Source: Combretum micranthum
Lineage: Eukaryota > Streptophyta > Magnoliopsida > Myrtales > Combretaceae
Direction: 5' to 3'
Assembly: GCA_024138025.1 (NCBI GenBank)
Contig: JAMXBD010000114.1
Span: 1,798,001-1,862,000 of the forward strand
Length of the DNA stretch: 64,000 nt
Shown: piece after piece, positions 25,050 through 37,700 of the stretch
Numbering within the stretch: the first letter of the stretch is position 1
How the letters are laid out: each line of letters starts with the position of its first letter
Position numbers and translations under genes: made by a program
The notes under the pieces: generated by a model
Told to the model about the DNA's origin: nothing
Seen by the model: the letters and a program-made list of their open reading frames with translations, nothing else
Database searches by the model: none

Positions 25050-26870
25050 AAAATTGTAAACTTCAACGTACTATCAAAATTGAGACTAAGTAAAAAAATG
25101 GTAACTTTTTTAAAAAAATTATATAAATTCTGCCGGATAAAAAAATAAAAAAAATAAGTAATTTAAACTTATCTCTTAAAAAGATGGGATTATTTGCTGT
25201 AAAATAAATAATCTTGTTTTTTGAAGAGAAGATGACAGAATGAACCTCGTCTCTTTAAGTTATAAAATACAACGACCTCATCTCTAAAAACGAAAAATCT
25301 CTAACTTTTGTGTACTAGAAAAGAATAAAAATAAAAATTATACTAAAAATAATTACCAAAATTACCATTACTGTATTACATCTTAAAGATGTAATATATT
25401 TTTTTACACAAACGAACTTTTAAGCTGAGTTATATCGTATGTTGATTATGCAATATAAATTTATTTGTGCATCGCATATTAGTCATGCAATATAGGTTGG
25501 TTTGTATATCATACAAATTCTATATCTCATGTTTAACATGAATATAGCAATGGTAATTGTGTAATTATTTTTGTCAAAGTTGTATTTATAGAAAATTTTT
25601 TAATAATGACTAAACATGAAATAATCTAAAAATAGGGTTTATTTAGAGTATTATATGAACATTTTATTCATTATTTTATATATTGTTAATGATTTTAGTC
25701 TTTTTTATTGTTTTATTAAAATATAAAATGGTAAAATATGGTATAAATACATATTTTCTAGAGATTTGAGATTTAAACACACGAAAAAATTATAAAAAAA
25801 TTACACTCGTGTAATTGTAATTTACCATGCTTTTTTGAATGTTTTATTGGTGAATTTGGATATGCAAATAGTTGCTTTTATTTATAATTAGCTTTCTAAG
25901 CATAATAAAGGCATTGCAAATCATTTTAAAATTGCTACTAATTACCTAAAAAAATGACGATAAAAAAGAAGAATATTAGGAAGTGAAAATTCTCTTATTG
26001 GTTTAATTGTCTTGGAAAAGAATTATGTAAGGAAATTGTATGATTATCAACCTCTTAAATAAAAACTACTCAAATATTAATTAAATAAAATTAATTATTA
26101 AAATACCAACACAAAATCGCATATTTAACCAGTGATTCATGAATTTGCATATGAATCTCATCTTAAAGATGTGATTTTGTTAACAAATATGAAACGTTTG
26201 TTAAAGATTCAATTCATGTACAAGATAAGTGAATTGCCCTTTCAAGATGCAATTTATCTTAAAAAAATACGAAACGTCCTTTAAAGATGCAATTTAGTAT
26301 TGTATTAGTTTTGGCTAAATCGCATTTTCAAATAGCATTTCATGTTTTGTGAAACGTCTATTCAATATGAGATTTTACATCGGTATTAGTATATTCATTT
26401 GTGTATAATTTGTGTTTGTATAATTTTTTCTACAAAGTTAATATACACGTGTTTTATCCATAATTATATACTAAAAAGTAAATCCGTCCCTGCTTTTATA
26501 AAGATAGTTTCAATGTTTTAAATTATTGTGAAAAATATTTATGTTTCTTTCATGAGTTTACATGTTTTAGATTTTAAAAAACAAATTTACCAAAGCCAAT
26601 GGAATTTTGTCAACATAGGATGTAAACAAGCTAAACATACCCATGATCTATCCAAGTTTCACTGGATATATAGATAGAGTACAATTTGACAATGTTGAAT
26701 CCAGCACAAACTGGCATGCTAAAATAATTTATTAAATACAACTAAGGTTTTATTATCGTTAATTGTAACATCCAAAACCACAAGATATTTAATAACTTCC
26801 TCTTTTTTCGATGATAGATTTTAATAATTTATTGTATAATCCTAGTCTTGATTGAAATATATAAGATTCA
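25050..26870. other. Intergenic with AAAGATG-type short repeats
   Basis: No gene. From 25180 to 26370 a word of the form TTAAAGATG followed by TGATTT or CAATTT recurs (near 25383, 26163, 26201, 26240 and 26281). Several copies are followed by GAAACGT (26190, 26270 and 26350). The spacing is irregular. It could be a degenerate tandem array or an old element with internal repeats. Confidence 0.4.
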
Positions 26871-26878
26871 ATTACCAT

Positions 26879-27231
26879 TAAGGTGGGCATGGATTGGTTT
26901 GGTTCGGCTTTCATTAAAACTAAACCAAATCATAATTTACAATTCGGTTTTTTTCCATTCCAAACCAAACCGTTAAATAACTGTTTGATTCAATTCAGAT
27001 TATGGATTAAATTAAAATTTTAATTAAAAATTTTCTTTGTTATAGGTTTTTTACATTTATGCGGATTGATTTTGGTTTACCTTTTCAAACTAACCACAAA
27101 TTTTTAACTTGGTTCTGATTGGAAATTTTCCAAAACCAAATTGTTAAAAAAAAAAAAAACCATATTTTCGGTTTGGTTTGGTCTGATTACAGATTGATTT
27201 GGTTCGGTTAATTTTTTTGCCCATCATTTTA
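26879..27231. mobile_element. Non-autonomous hAT-like element (353 bp)
   Basis: The left end TAAGGTGGGCATGG and inverted right end TAAAATGATGGGCA are imperfect terminal inverted repeats. The interior near both ends is packed with GGTTTGGTTCGG words and their complements, typical of plant hAT derivatives. The flanks ATTACCAT (26871-26878) and TTGACCAT (27232-27239) agree at 6 of 8 positions, consistent with an aged 8-bp target duplication. No coding capacity. Confidence 0.6.
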
Positions 27232-27239
27232 TTGACCAT

Positions 27240-30040
27240 ATCTAAATTTACAATATCTTTATTCATTTATTCATCAAAAGCTCCAACAGGTTCTTTTGAG
27301 CAACTAATAAGTTCAAATAATGGGAAAATTTAAGTTTCTATCAATGGGATATTCCAAATTACATAAAGGAAAATATCAAAAACTACTTTAAATTTTCTAC
27401 TCATAATCAAAGTTAAAAAAAAAAAAAAAAAACTATCGTCCACCCCTATGCTTTTATCTGGACTAACTATCTCATCCTAACTATAAACATTGTCCATTAA
27501 TTTCTACATGAATGTGGTCTAAACATTGACAATTGAAGCACTGTATTTAACTCCTATTACTATAAGAAGGCTGAGCATTAGTAATTTTTTAACAACATAA
27601 GTAACAAGAGCTTTACCTATCATGCCACCTTGAACGCTTCTATTCTTGCCTTGCCTAATTATCATTGTAGAGTCATAAATCAATTTACACCATCTCTCAT
27701 TGACATGAAAAACTCCAACTAAATCGGCTCTACTAAATGGAGTAGTGGCAGCCCTCAAGGGTTTTCGCCACCTTTGCCATTAGAACATTGTTGTGAGCTG
27801 CAAAACTTCACCCAATATGTCGATGGGAGATTGTCTTGTCCATTGGTTCAAAAATCTAGCATCTGGTCCTCCAAGTGTCAAATTCTTTGATATATCCTTC
27901 ACCACTTAAATTCCCTTGGGAGAGTCCCTACACCAACATTAAAAATCCCTACTTATAATGAGCAACCATCTCATCATCATCTCTTTCATCTCCATTTCCT
28001 ACTACGTATTAACTTCACCCACGTCATCTCTTACATCTTCGATTACGTAGTCATTGGTACAAGTAAACTATGTATAGTTTGTTAATTGAACAATCACTCC
28101 ATCTTCATATCTATAGCAATTAGAGGTCTTTCCAATAGTGTTGCTAACATAATTACAAAATTCATCTAGTGTACACGCACCACCAATGACAAAATCCTCA
28201 AATTTACGATCTTAACACCCTTAAAACCTTCAAGCCACCTTACACTACCACCAACGTCGCCAATAGAATCATGTAAATCATCATCCACACGATCCATCTA
28301 ACAATCTCTAAATACACCACCCTACTCGATCTAAGGGGCTCACGCTTTAGCCACCTTTACTGTTTCTACTGCCATAGGTACCTACATTAACCTGTTTTTT
28401 AATAGTGCTTCCATATTCCTAAAGTATTCATCTTGCTACTACACCATGCCACAGTGATGAGTCAAGAGCATGTTTACACTTATTGAACAATAAAACGCTC
28501 TAGTATCAACTCATGTTCTATTATGCGACAACTCTATCTTTTGCTCTTAACACATTAATTAAACCTAATCGATCAGTAAGATCTAAGCCCTTGACATGAT
28601 GTAAATTAAAATTTCCAATAAATTCAAGAAACAAAAATTTAAAAAGAAAAAGGCCAAAGGCTCAATTCATTTACGAACGAGGCTTCATACACCACCACAA
28701 AAGACTATTGGTTACTAAGCATAGCACAACCCTTAAAAGCATTATGACTTTACCCTGGTGCAACTCCAAGAACCAATGAAACACCTCCACCGGCTACCTG
28801 GAAGCACTACCAAGCACCCGTACAAGAGAACCAGTAAGCACTTCCGCAAGTAGATCACCAAGCACCCCATAAACAAACCTTAATGCACACCAGAGCCCTA
28901 CTCGCACACACCACAAGCCACAAGGGAGCACCACAAATGCATGAAGACAAACTCCGGCATACCTAAAGTTCTTCAGTGTGAACCACTACCAACCCTAACG
29001 TACACAAGTCACAACCACCACTAATGCCAACAATCGAAGGCCGCCCCACAGAAACTCCACACCGCTGAACAAGTACAAACCCACGATTGATACGGACGGA
29101 ATGAAACAACGTGTTTTGCATTGGTACGTGGCCATTTATTGAATGAATAACCTATTCACTTAGCAGGAATAGTCATTTAATCCCTCATCATTTTACATAA
29201 AACTCTTATTATCATATATTCACTTAACACATATTCACTTAAGAAGAATAATACCTGATAATGAATTATTATTACGTAAAATAATAAACAACAATCCATG
29301 TTCCCACTCTCAAGAATTATCATTCAGTAGTTCATTTTTCAATTTTGTTATAAATATTCATCTTAATATTACAGTATTCACTTGGTATTCAAAATAACAT
29401 TTATAAAATTACTCTTTCTACAATAAATATGAGAAGCATATAGATATTTTACTTTTTATACTAATAATTATTTGTTTTATTTTTTAAACCACGTGAATAT
29501 TATAATAACCATTACAATCCTATTATATTCTATTTGAATTGAAATTTTTTCCTCCTTATTCCATTCAACGAAGTAAACGAATCATTAATATTTTACCTTT
29601 TATATTAGTAATTACTTATTTCACTTTTCACAGTAAATGAACATTATAATAATCATTACAGCTCTATTATACTCCCATTGAACAAGCCAGAAAAAAGGTC
29701 ATTATAGCCAAATCCCGAACTCTTGCTAAGATCTTACATATCATGTACTTCTAATCGGTTTCATGGCATTTTGATTTTCAAGGCTGAAAATCACGAGCAC
29801 AAACAATCTTCTTGTCTTGCGTTGCTTTCATAACCAAGGCTCTTAAGCATGAATGCAAAGAGAAATTCTGATTTCAATAATAGCTCGTGGAAGATTTAAG
29901 ATATGGTTTTGGTTTCACTAAGAGCCCTCAAAAACGAGCTTGAAAGGGGTAGAAACACGTCCAAAAATTTTTATTTTCTTCACACCATTAATATAAGTCA
30001 TATCTAAACACCCCATTTGTCATTCAAACAGGATGACTTG
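27240..30040. other. Intergenic, possible decayed element on minus strand (27.5-29.1 kb)
   Basis: 27500-29100 is distinctly C-rich and G-poor on the plus strand and shows scattered minus-strand open stretches (for example 27519-27758). None carries a family signature that I recognise. The minus-strand 3' part (28660-29080) resembles the GT-rich 3' region of some plant LINEs, but I could not confirm a reverse transcriptase. 29110-29690 is AT-rich, with two related blocks around ACATTATAATAAYCATTACA (29495 and 29640). Confidence 0.3.
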
Positions 30041-30477
30041 CTCGTCTGCTCAAATTAAAAATAAATTGTTACAGGACTCGCCGATAAAAATGGATGCTTT
30101 CCCGCAAAGAAACAAAATCAGAGATGATTGTGCCAAAATCCAAAATTGTACCCACCAGGCTACTAGGGATGCCACTTTCATCTCCAATCCACATCCACGC
30201 ATAGAAAACAAGAAACTGGCCGCATATCTGCCAGATGGACCGATGTTCCCAATACAACAACCTACTATAAAACTCTATCTTCGCATTCGGTATAACATAT
30301 GTGGTGTGATTCAGAAGAGTGCTTCAAACTTATTGGCACCTGACATCAACCTGGAAACTGTTTCTTGATTCCACTCACACTTGTTAAGTGTTTCTGGGGA
30401 TCGCTTTCCCTGCAAAATGAGCAATAATAATGCCACTTTTTTTTCCCCCTTAGTTCAAAAATTCGACTCCAAATTCT
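30040..30477 (-). other. ABCF3: Probable 3' UTR / downstream flank of ABCF3
   Basis: This follows the stop codon (30478-30480) of the ABCF ATPase gene on the minus strand. Base composition stays gene-like to about 30040, then becomes AT-rich. No other coding region is supported on either strand. The polyadenylation point is not determined, so the limits are only indicative. Confidence 0.35.
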
Positions 30478-31794
30478 CTAAGATGTCTGGAGTATCTTCT
30501 TGTAGTCCTGGAAATTTCCATGGAATGGGGACACTTTGCCCTGGGATACCACCCAAAGCTCCTCTACGCTTCCAGATATTAAATGTTCATCGTGACTAAC
30601 CTGCAAAGTGAAAGCAAGAGAATCGACTCTCATATTAGTAACAGCATAGAAAATCAGAGGTGCAGTTTGAAAACAAGGGGGGGGGGGGGGGGGGGAATCT
30701 GTATCCCTCTCCATTACTAAGAAAGGCATAGTACCATAAGAATTCCTCCTTGGAACAAAACCAATCCTTGAATGAGTGCCTCCACAGCATCTAGATCCTG
30801 CATTCAGAAGCAACAAGTGAGGCATAAATGATAAACAAATTTGCACCAATGTAATTTTATCCCATCACTTGAATGAATGCAAAAGAGTTGAGGACTAGGA
30901 GACATCAGATTGGTTATAAAAAGTCAAATACAAGAACCCATGTTATTGCTCCAATAAAAAACAATCAACCTCAAAGCTGTATAAAGGCAAATTGAGTGTA
31001 GAGGGGATGCAATTCAACTTCCTCATCCACTAAACAACAGAGAGGGAACGTGCAGAGCCCCAGCAATAATTATGGTTAATTAAATTAAGGAAGCAAATGC
31101 TTTAAAAAAATGACAAAGAGATGATTCAACCCTAAAGATATGAAATGAACAAATAAATATTTAAGCTGCATTCCATCGAGAAATTTTTGTCCGAAGCTTA
31201 CAGTTTAGTCACACTAGCAAGACACTGAAAGGATGCTACAACTCAAAAGACTTTATACAGGTTAGAAGTATTTTCCTCTCAACAGATTGACAAAAAGAAA
31301 CACAGCTGATTGCTTGATCGAACAACCATTACGTTCACTAACTTGAGATTTTCACGAATAATATGTGAACAGAAGGCATTATAGCAAATTAAATCAGAAG
31401 GTGACCAATAGAATTAGATGAAGAAGGAAGAATCACTTACAAGATGGTTCGATGGCTCATCAAGCAAAATTATGTGAGGTTTTTTGAAAGTAATCTTTGC
31501 AAATGCAACCCTACTTTTCTGACCACCTAATAAAGGATCAAAGCAATTAAATCACCATCTTTAATTTGAATAGAAATCTACACAAGTACATATAATGAAT
31601 CATGAAAGAAATGGGAAAAACAGTATAATTTACTATGAAGTAATCATTATAAGATCCATTTCATTCCCATTCCTATCATCAGCATAAAACCTGTAGAAGA
31701 AAATACCAGATAATGTATACATAGGCTGAAGTGCAAGATTTCCCGTAACACCAAAAGAACCCAAGTGTGCTCGAAGCTTTTGTTCTGGCACTCC
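30478..31794 (-). CDS. ABCF3: ABCF3 exons 15-18: end of second ATPase domain and C-terminus
   Basis: Exon 15 (31794-31707) begins [13 protein letters not shown] right after the transposon-filled intron. Exons 15/16 split the signature LSGGQ. Exon 16 (31526-31441) has Walker [12 protein letters not shown]. Exon 17 (30797-30735) has [12 protein letters not shown]. Exon 18 (30600-30478) has the switch His in [11 protein letters not shown] and ends DYKKILQTS followed by TAG. Intron 17 (134 bp) contains a long G-run on the plus strand (C-run in the transcript), close to the 3' splice site of exon 18. Confidence 0.93.
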
Positions 31795-34700
31795 CTACAT
31801 GAGGAATAATAAAAGACATTAGATAAACCCAATCTAGAATTCAGTAATCATGATTGATTTCATTTCACAACAGGTAACAGCAACCCCAGCTTATCACCTT
31901 CACATCAATCAAAAGATTCTGCTCTATTGCCAAATACATAAGCTTAAGTCTTCCGTCAGCATAATTACTTAATTGAAAAATAGGAACTCTAAACTAGACA
32001 ACTAAGAACCAGACATGCCATATTTGTTACAATAAAACCTCTAGAGAAAAGCAGTGAATCATGCAAGAGGTGCAAAGAAAATAGCAAGAATAAAGCAGGA
32101 CACATCAAATGAAATCCAAGAGCTGATGCCCAGCCTCTTCTCGTTCCTCTCTTTCCAAACATAGTATATGATAAGGCTGGTAATAATCTTCCAAGTTGGC
32201 ATCATGCAGCGGCCAAAAACATTGAAAAATTCTGGTATGTTACCAGCATCAAGAGGAGCATACTCACTAGTATAAGAAAGTCTTTCATCTTTTTACTAAT
32301 GTCGATAATAAAAGGGCATATGAGGAAAAGATGAGTATGATTTTCTTCCTCACTACTAAATAAATAACATGAGTTATGTGTGGTAACTTCCCAATGCACC
32401 AGTTTGTCAAGCGTAATTAAGTTTTTGTTGGGCCACAGGCTACAGAACGAAGGAATGTCTAAAAGCAATTTTTTTAACCAAACGAGCCTAATCCGAGGGA
32501 CATGCAATCCTGGTCCACGAATGGAAGAATAAGCTTCTTTAATAGAGAGTTCTCTTGATGGTCTATACTTCCAGACAAACTTGTCTTCACAACTTACATT
32601 AGGAGTAATACCACCCCCCATTCCGAACGTACATGATCCCATAAGGCTCCTGGTGGCGAATCCCACTTCTCACTATTAATAATGCAACAGAGATTAGCTT
32701 CTTCAGGGAAGATTGATGAATAAACCCTTCTTTCATCAATCCATAAAGCCGTAGCAACCCTAGAATGCCATTTATCATATCATAGGGATATATTATTTCC
32801 ATTTCCAACTTCCCATTTGAACAGAATTTTCCTCCTAATGCAAGATACCATTAAAGGTGTGGAGAATTGTATAACTCTTGTATTGTTGAGCAAACGGTAC
32901 AACAGCCTTATATAGGCTAAAATACAAAAAAAGGAAAGACTCCTAATACCTTGATTCTAGAAACTAACTAGGTTACAAAATATTTACAGCTAAAAAAAAA
33001 ATATTCTACAACTGTAACTACTGTAGGAAATCTAAATTTGTTTTTTAACATATTGAATCTTTTTTAATATTTTATCTAAATACATTAGATAAAATTATTG
33101 GTGTAATCGATGGGTGTTTGGTATTACCTTCCATACCTACCATGTTTGAGATGTCTATAAATTAAGGCCTCCATCTGTAGTTTGTTTGAGAGAGACATAT
33201 GAAATGAAATGAATTATTCGTACTTTCATATTTTTTTCTTATCTAATAATGTGGCATCATAACTGTAGTCGATCCACATCAACAAAAATTAAATCACTAT
33301 GAATAACCCTCCATCAAATCACTTTGTCGCAATTTTTTGAAAGATACATGATAAACTTGATCATTTCAAGTCTCAGGGAAAAGAAGTCAAACTCTAAAAG
33401 AAGTGCAGGTGGTTGAAGTAAATCAGAATCAAACGTCTTGTATGATTTTCTCTTCTGATAAAATTGCCCTTCCTCAACAACTACTAGGTCAAGTACAAGT
33501 TTTTTCTGATTGATGTCAAGAAAGTGAAAACTCTTTGGTTGCCATTGCAAAAAAAAGGTAGCTTTGTTACTACATCCTTCAATACTAAACATAATCGTTG
33601 GATTGTTGATAGTGGAGCCACTGACCACATGTGCAATACAATCCAATTGTTTGAATCAATTACTTCTAATAATAGTTTTGAAAAAATTTCAATGGCTAAT
33701 GGTGAGTTTGTGACAACAAGAGGGAAGGCACAATAAATTTGAAGAATTTAATACTTACTGATACCTTATTTGTTCCTGAGCTCCAATACAATTTATTATC
33801 TGTTAGTAAATTGGCTAAAGATTTAAATTGTTGAGTAATCTTTTCTTCGGCTCACTATGTTTTCCAGAAGTTGTCTTCAGGGAGGACGATTGACAATGCT
33901 AAAGTAATAGCCTCTACTATATAACAAGTACAAATCTTAGTGTCGAAAATACACTAGAGTATAGGTCTATTGTGTGTGTTTCAAATGAGTCAGATACGTT
34001 ACTTTCGCATAAACGCCTTCGACATCCAAATTTCATGTATCTGAGCCACTTATATCCCAATTTATTAAAAAATAAGAGAGTTTTGTACCATGGCAAAACT
34101 ATCAAAAAATTCCTATCATGTCTTCAAGGAAGACGATTGACAGTGCTAAAGGAAGTAATAGCCTCTACTATATAACAGGTACAAATCCTAGTGTCGAAAA
34201 TACACTAGAGTATAGGTCTATTGTGTGTGTTTCAAATGAGTCAGATACGTTACTTTCGCATAAACGCCTTGGACATCCAAATTTCATGTATTTGAGCCAC
34301 TTATATCCTAATTTATTAAAAAATAAGAGAGTTTTGTACCATGGCAAAACTATCAAAAAATTCCTATCATGCCTAACCTTATAAACCATCTAAACCGTTT
34401 CACTTAATTCACAGTGATATTTGCAGGTCATCGTGTCTTAACACACACTGGTCATAAATGGTTTGTAACATTTATTTATGATCATTGTTGTGTTTGTCGG
34501 GTGTTTCTTCTTAAGGAGAAATCTGAAATTTGCCAAGTTTTCAAAAACTTTCACAAGTTTGTCTCTAATATGTTTGAAGAAACTATTCACATAATTCGAA
34601 CTGATAATAGGAAGGAGTATTTTTCTAATGAGTTCGAATGTTACCTTAGAGATAGTGGGATAGTTCACCAAAGTTCACGTGCTTATACTCCTTAACAGAA

Positions 34701-37700
34701 TGGAATTGCTTAATGCAAAAATAGGCATCTCCTTGAAATTGCAAGGTCCATGGCGTTTGATCACTCAATTCTAAACTATCTCCGGTGTGGGGCTGTTCTA
34801 ATAGCTACTTATCCAGCAAATAGAGTTCCATCTAAAGTCTTGAACTTTTGAACACCTTTGAGTATTCTTACTGAGTGTCATCCTAAAGTTCATCTTTTCA
34901 ATTCCCTTTCCCTAAGAGTCTTTAGCTACACGGTTTTTGTCCTAAATAGTACACCAAGTAAACACAAACTTAATTCAAGAGCTCTCGAGTGTGTTTTTAT
35001 TGGCTATTCTCCTTCTCAAAAGGGATATAAATGCTACCATCCTCCTACAGAGTTTTCGTCACCATTGATGTCATTTGGCTTGAAAATCAATCATATTTCG
35101 GTACAGCCGTCCAGGGGAAGTCAACGGGATCCTATGAACAAAAAGATTTGTGCTTTTTCCCTTACTACTAGCTTATACACACTCCTATAGGTCAATCTTC
35201 ACAGTCACAACAACTTGAGTCAAAAAATGGGCTTTGTGTAGATTCATCAAATGAATCGAACCTTGATTGTAATTCTACTCAAAAGTCCCACAACAGTCAA
35301 AAGATAACTCTGAGTCAGAGTCCCTACCACCACTAGAAAGCATTCCAAATCAGCCCCCTCAAGTGTACTCCCGACGACCTAAATTATCCTAACACGAGCC
35401 AGCATCTCTCCCGAAGACATTGGTCTAGCCCACTACTAAGGATGAAACCCAAGATAAAACCCAAGAAGAGAATGAAGATGATCAACCAATTACATTGAGA
35501 AAAGGAAGAAGAGAATGTGCAGAGGGATAAACGAAGTATCCAATTTCTAACTATGTAACTTATTCCAAACTATCTTCTAATTATAAAGCCAGTTTAGCTA
35601 AGGTTGATGAGGAAGTAATCCCAAGAGATATGTAGGAGGCAATGAAAATACCTCAATGGAGAGAGGCTATTTTAGAAGAGATGGGAGCTTTATATCAAAA
35701 TAAAACTTGGGATGTTGTAGATTTACCAATTGGAAAAAAGGCTGTTGGAAGCAAATGGATTTTTAGTATTAAACACAAATCAAACGACTATATTGAGAGA
35801 TATAAAGCAAGGTTAATTGCTCAAGGCTGCACACAAGCATATGGTGTAGATTATGAAGAAACATTTGCTCCAGTAGCTAAATTGAATTCCATTCAAGTGA
35901 TATTGTCTCTTGCAGCAAATTCAGACTAGCAATTACATCAATTAGATGTAAAGAAAGCCTTTCTTCATGCGGACTTAGAAGAGGAGATTCATATGAAGAT
36001 GCCACTAGGCTTTACTTCAGGAAGCAAAGTATGAAAGTTAAATAAATCTTTCTATGGGCTAAAACAGTCTCTTAGGGCATAGTTTAAAAAATTTAAAGAT
36101 ACATTAATTCTATTGGGATACAAACAAAATAGGGTTAAACATACGTTGTTTATTAAAATGGGAGTAAATGGATTGAAATCTATCTTAATCGTGTATGTGA
36201 ATGATATAATTATATACCAAGAGATGATGTTGGAGAAATTGCTTGATTGAAGAAAATGATCAAGCAAGAATTTGAAACCAAGAAATTTAGAGAATTAAAG
36301 TTCTTTTTAGGAATGGAAGTGGCTAGAAGCAAGCAAGTATTTGCATCAGTCAAAGAAAATATGTGATGGACTTATTAAAGGAAACAAGTTGGGCTGCAAA
36401 CCAATTAGTACTCCGTTACAACAAAACTAGAAACTATGTGCACCAAAGGAAGATATTCCAGTTGATAAAGGTCAATAACAAAGGTTAGTTGGGAAACTAA
36501 TGTACTTAACTTGTCCCTTACACGACCTGATATTGCTTATTCTATTAGTCTTGTTAGTCAAGCTATGCATGCTCCTACTAGACATCACTTGAATGGAGTA
36601 AATCATATCTTGAAGCATCTCAAGGGAACTCCAAGTAAAGGCTTGCTTATTCAAAAGACAGAAAGCAGGGATCTTGAAGCCTTTGTAGATGCTGATTAGG
36701 GTGGTGATATATCTAATAGCAAATCAACATCTGGTTATTGCACAAAACTAAAAGGTAACCTTGTGACTTGGAAGAGTGAAAAATAGTCAGTGGTGGCTAG
36801 AAATAGTGCTGAACCTGAATATAGAGCGATTGCTCAAGGAATATGTGAAGTAATTTGGATCCACAGACTATTGAAGGATTTAGAAGTTGAGATTTCAGAC
36901 ACACGGTTATATTGTGATAGTAGATCAGCCATAAGCATTGTGAAGAACCCAATTCAACACGGACGCATGAAACATGTTTGTCTCGACCAAGATTTCATAA
37001 GATCATAGATTGAGAATAGAGGAATAAAATTACACTATATTCCTTCTCTCCACCAAGATGCAGATATTTTTACCAAGTCAGTGGCAAGAAAAATATCCAT
37101 AGAGATTTAAAGCAAGCTAGGAATGATAGATATCACTTCCTCAGCTTGAGGGGAGTGTAGGAAATCTAAATTTGTTTTTTAATGTACCAACTCTTTTTCA
37201 ATATTTTGTCTAGATAAATTAGATAAAATTATTGGTATAATCAATGGGTGTTTGGTATTACCTACCACATCTATCATGTTTGAGATGCCTATAAAATAAG
37301 GCTCCCATCTGTAGTTTTTGTGAGAGAAACATATCAAATGAAATGAATTATTCTTACTTTCATATTTTTTTTCTTATTCAATAACAATTACAATGCTAAC
37401 AATAGAAAGATTTCTAAATATAATATTGGAAATTAAAGAGAAATCAAATTTGTTATTATTTTGATCAAATTTATTATTAATGGTGTGATTTCCTACACCC
37501 CTCAAGCTAGTGAGTGGATATCTTCAATTCCCAGCTTGCAGTAAATGTCTTGGAATCTTGTAGCAGATAATCCCTTGGTAAATACGTTTGTTGATTGTTC
37601 ATTGGAGAGAACATATGGTGTAGCGATTAATCTACTATTCAATTTCTCTTTTATAAAGTGTGTATCCAAACTCTATGTGCTTTGTTCAATCATGTTGAAC

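Larger units (their letters stand above)
33022..37386 (+). mobile_element. Ty1/copia element B, decayed, inserted in the 3' LTR of copia A
   Basis: 5' LTR 33022-33251 and 3' LTR 37156-37386 both begin TGTAGGAAATCTAAATTTG. By eye they are strongly alike with scattered differences. A primer-binding-like TGGCATCATAAC follows at 33253-33264, and a polypurine tract (CTTGAGGGGAG) ends at 37155. Flanks ACTAC (33017-33021) and ATTAC (37387-37391) are a 5-bp target duplication with one change. It is only about 4.4 kb: gag is largely missing and pol has many stops. The protease-integrase boundary carries a 250-bp tandem duplication. Confidence 0.85.

Noticed and set aside
24542..25066. Overlapping open frames on both strands over the 116-residue gene
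   Set aside because: They are out-of-frame shadows caused by the GC-rich low-complexity start of that gene; their translations are His/Pro/Arg-rich without structure.
30033..30368. 111-codon plus-strand frame downstream of ABCF3
   Set aside because: It is antisense to the probable 3' UTR, has no recognisable domain and no homologous pattern.
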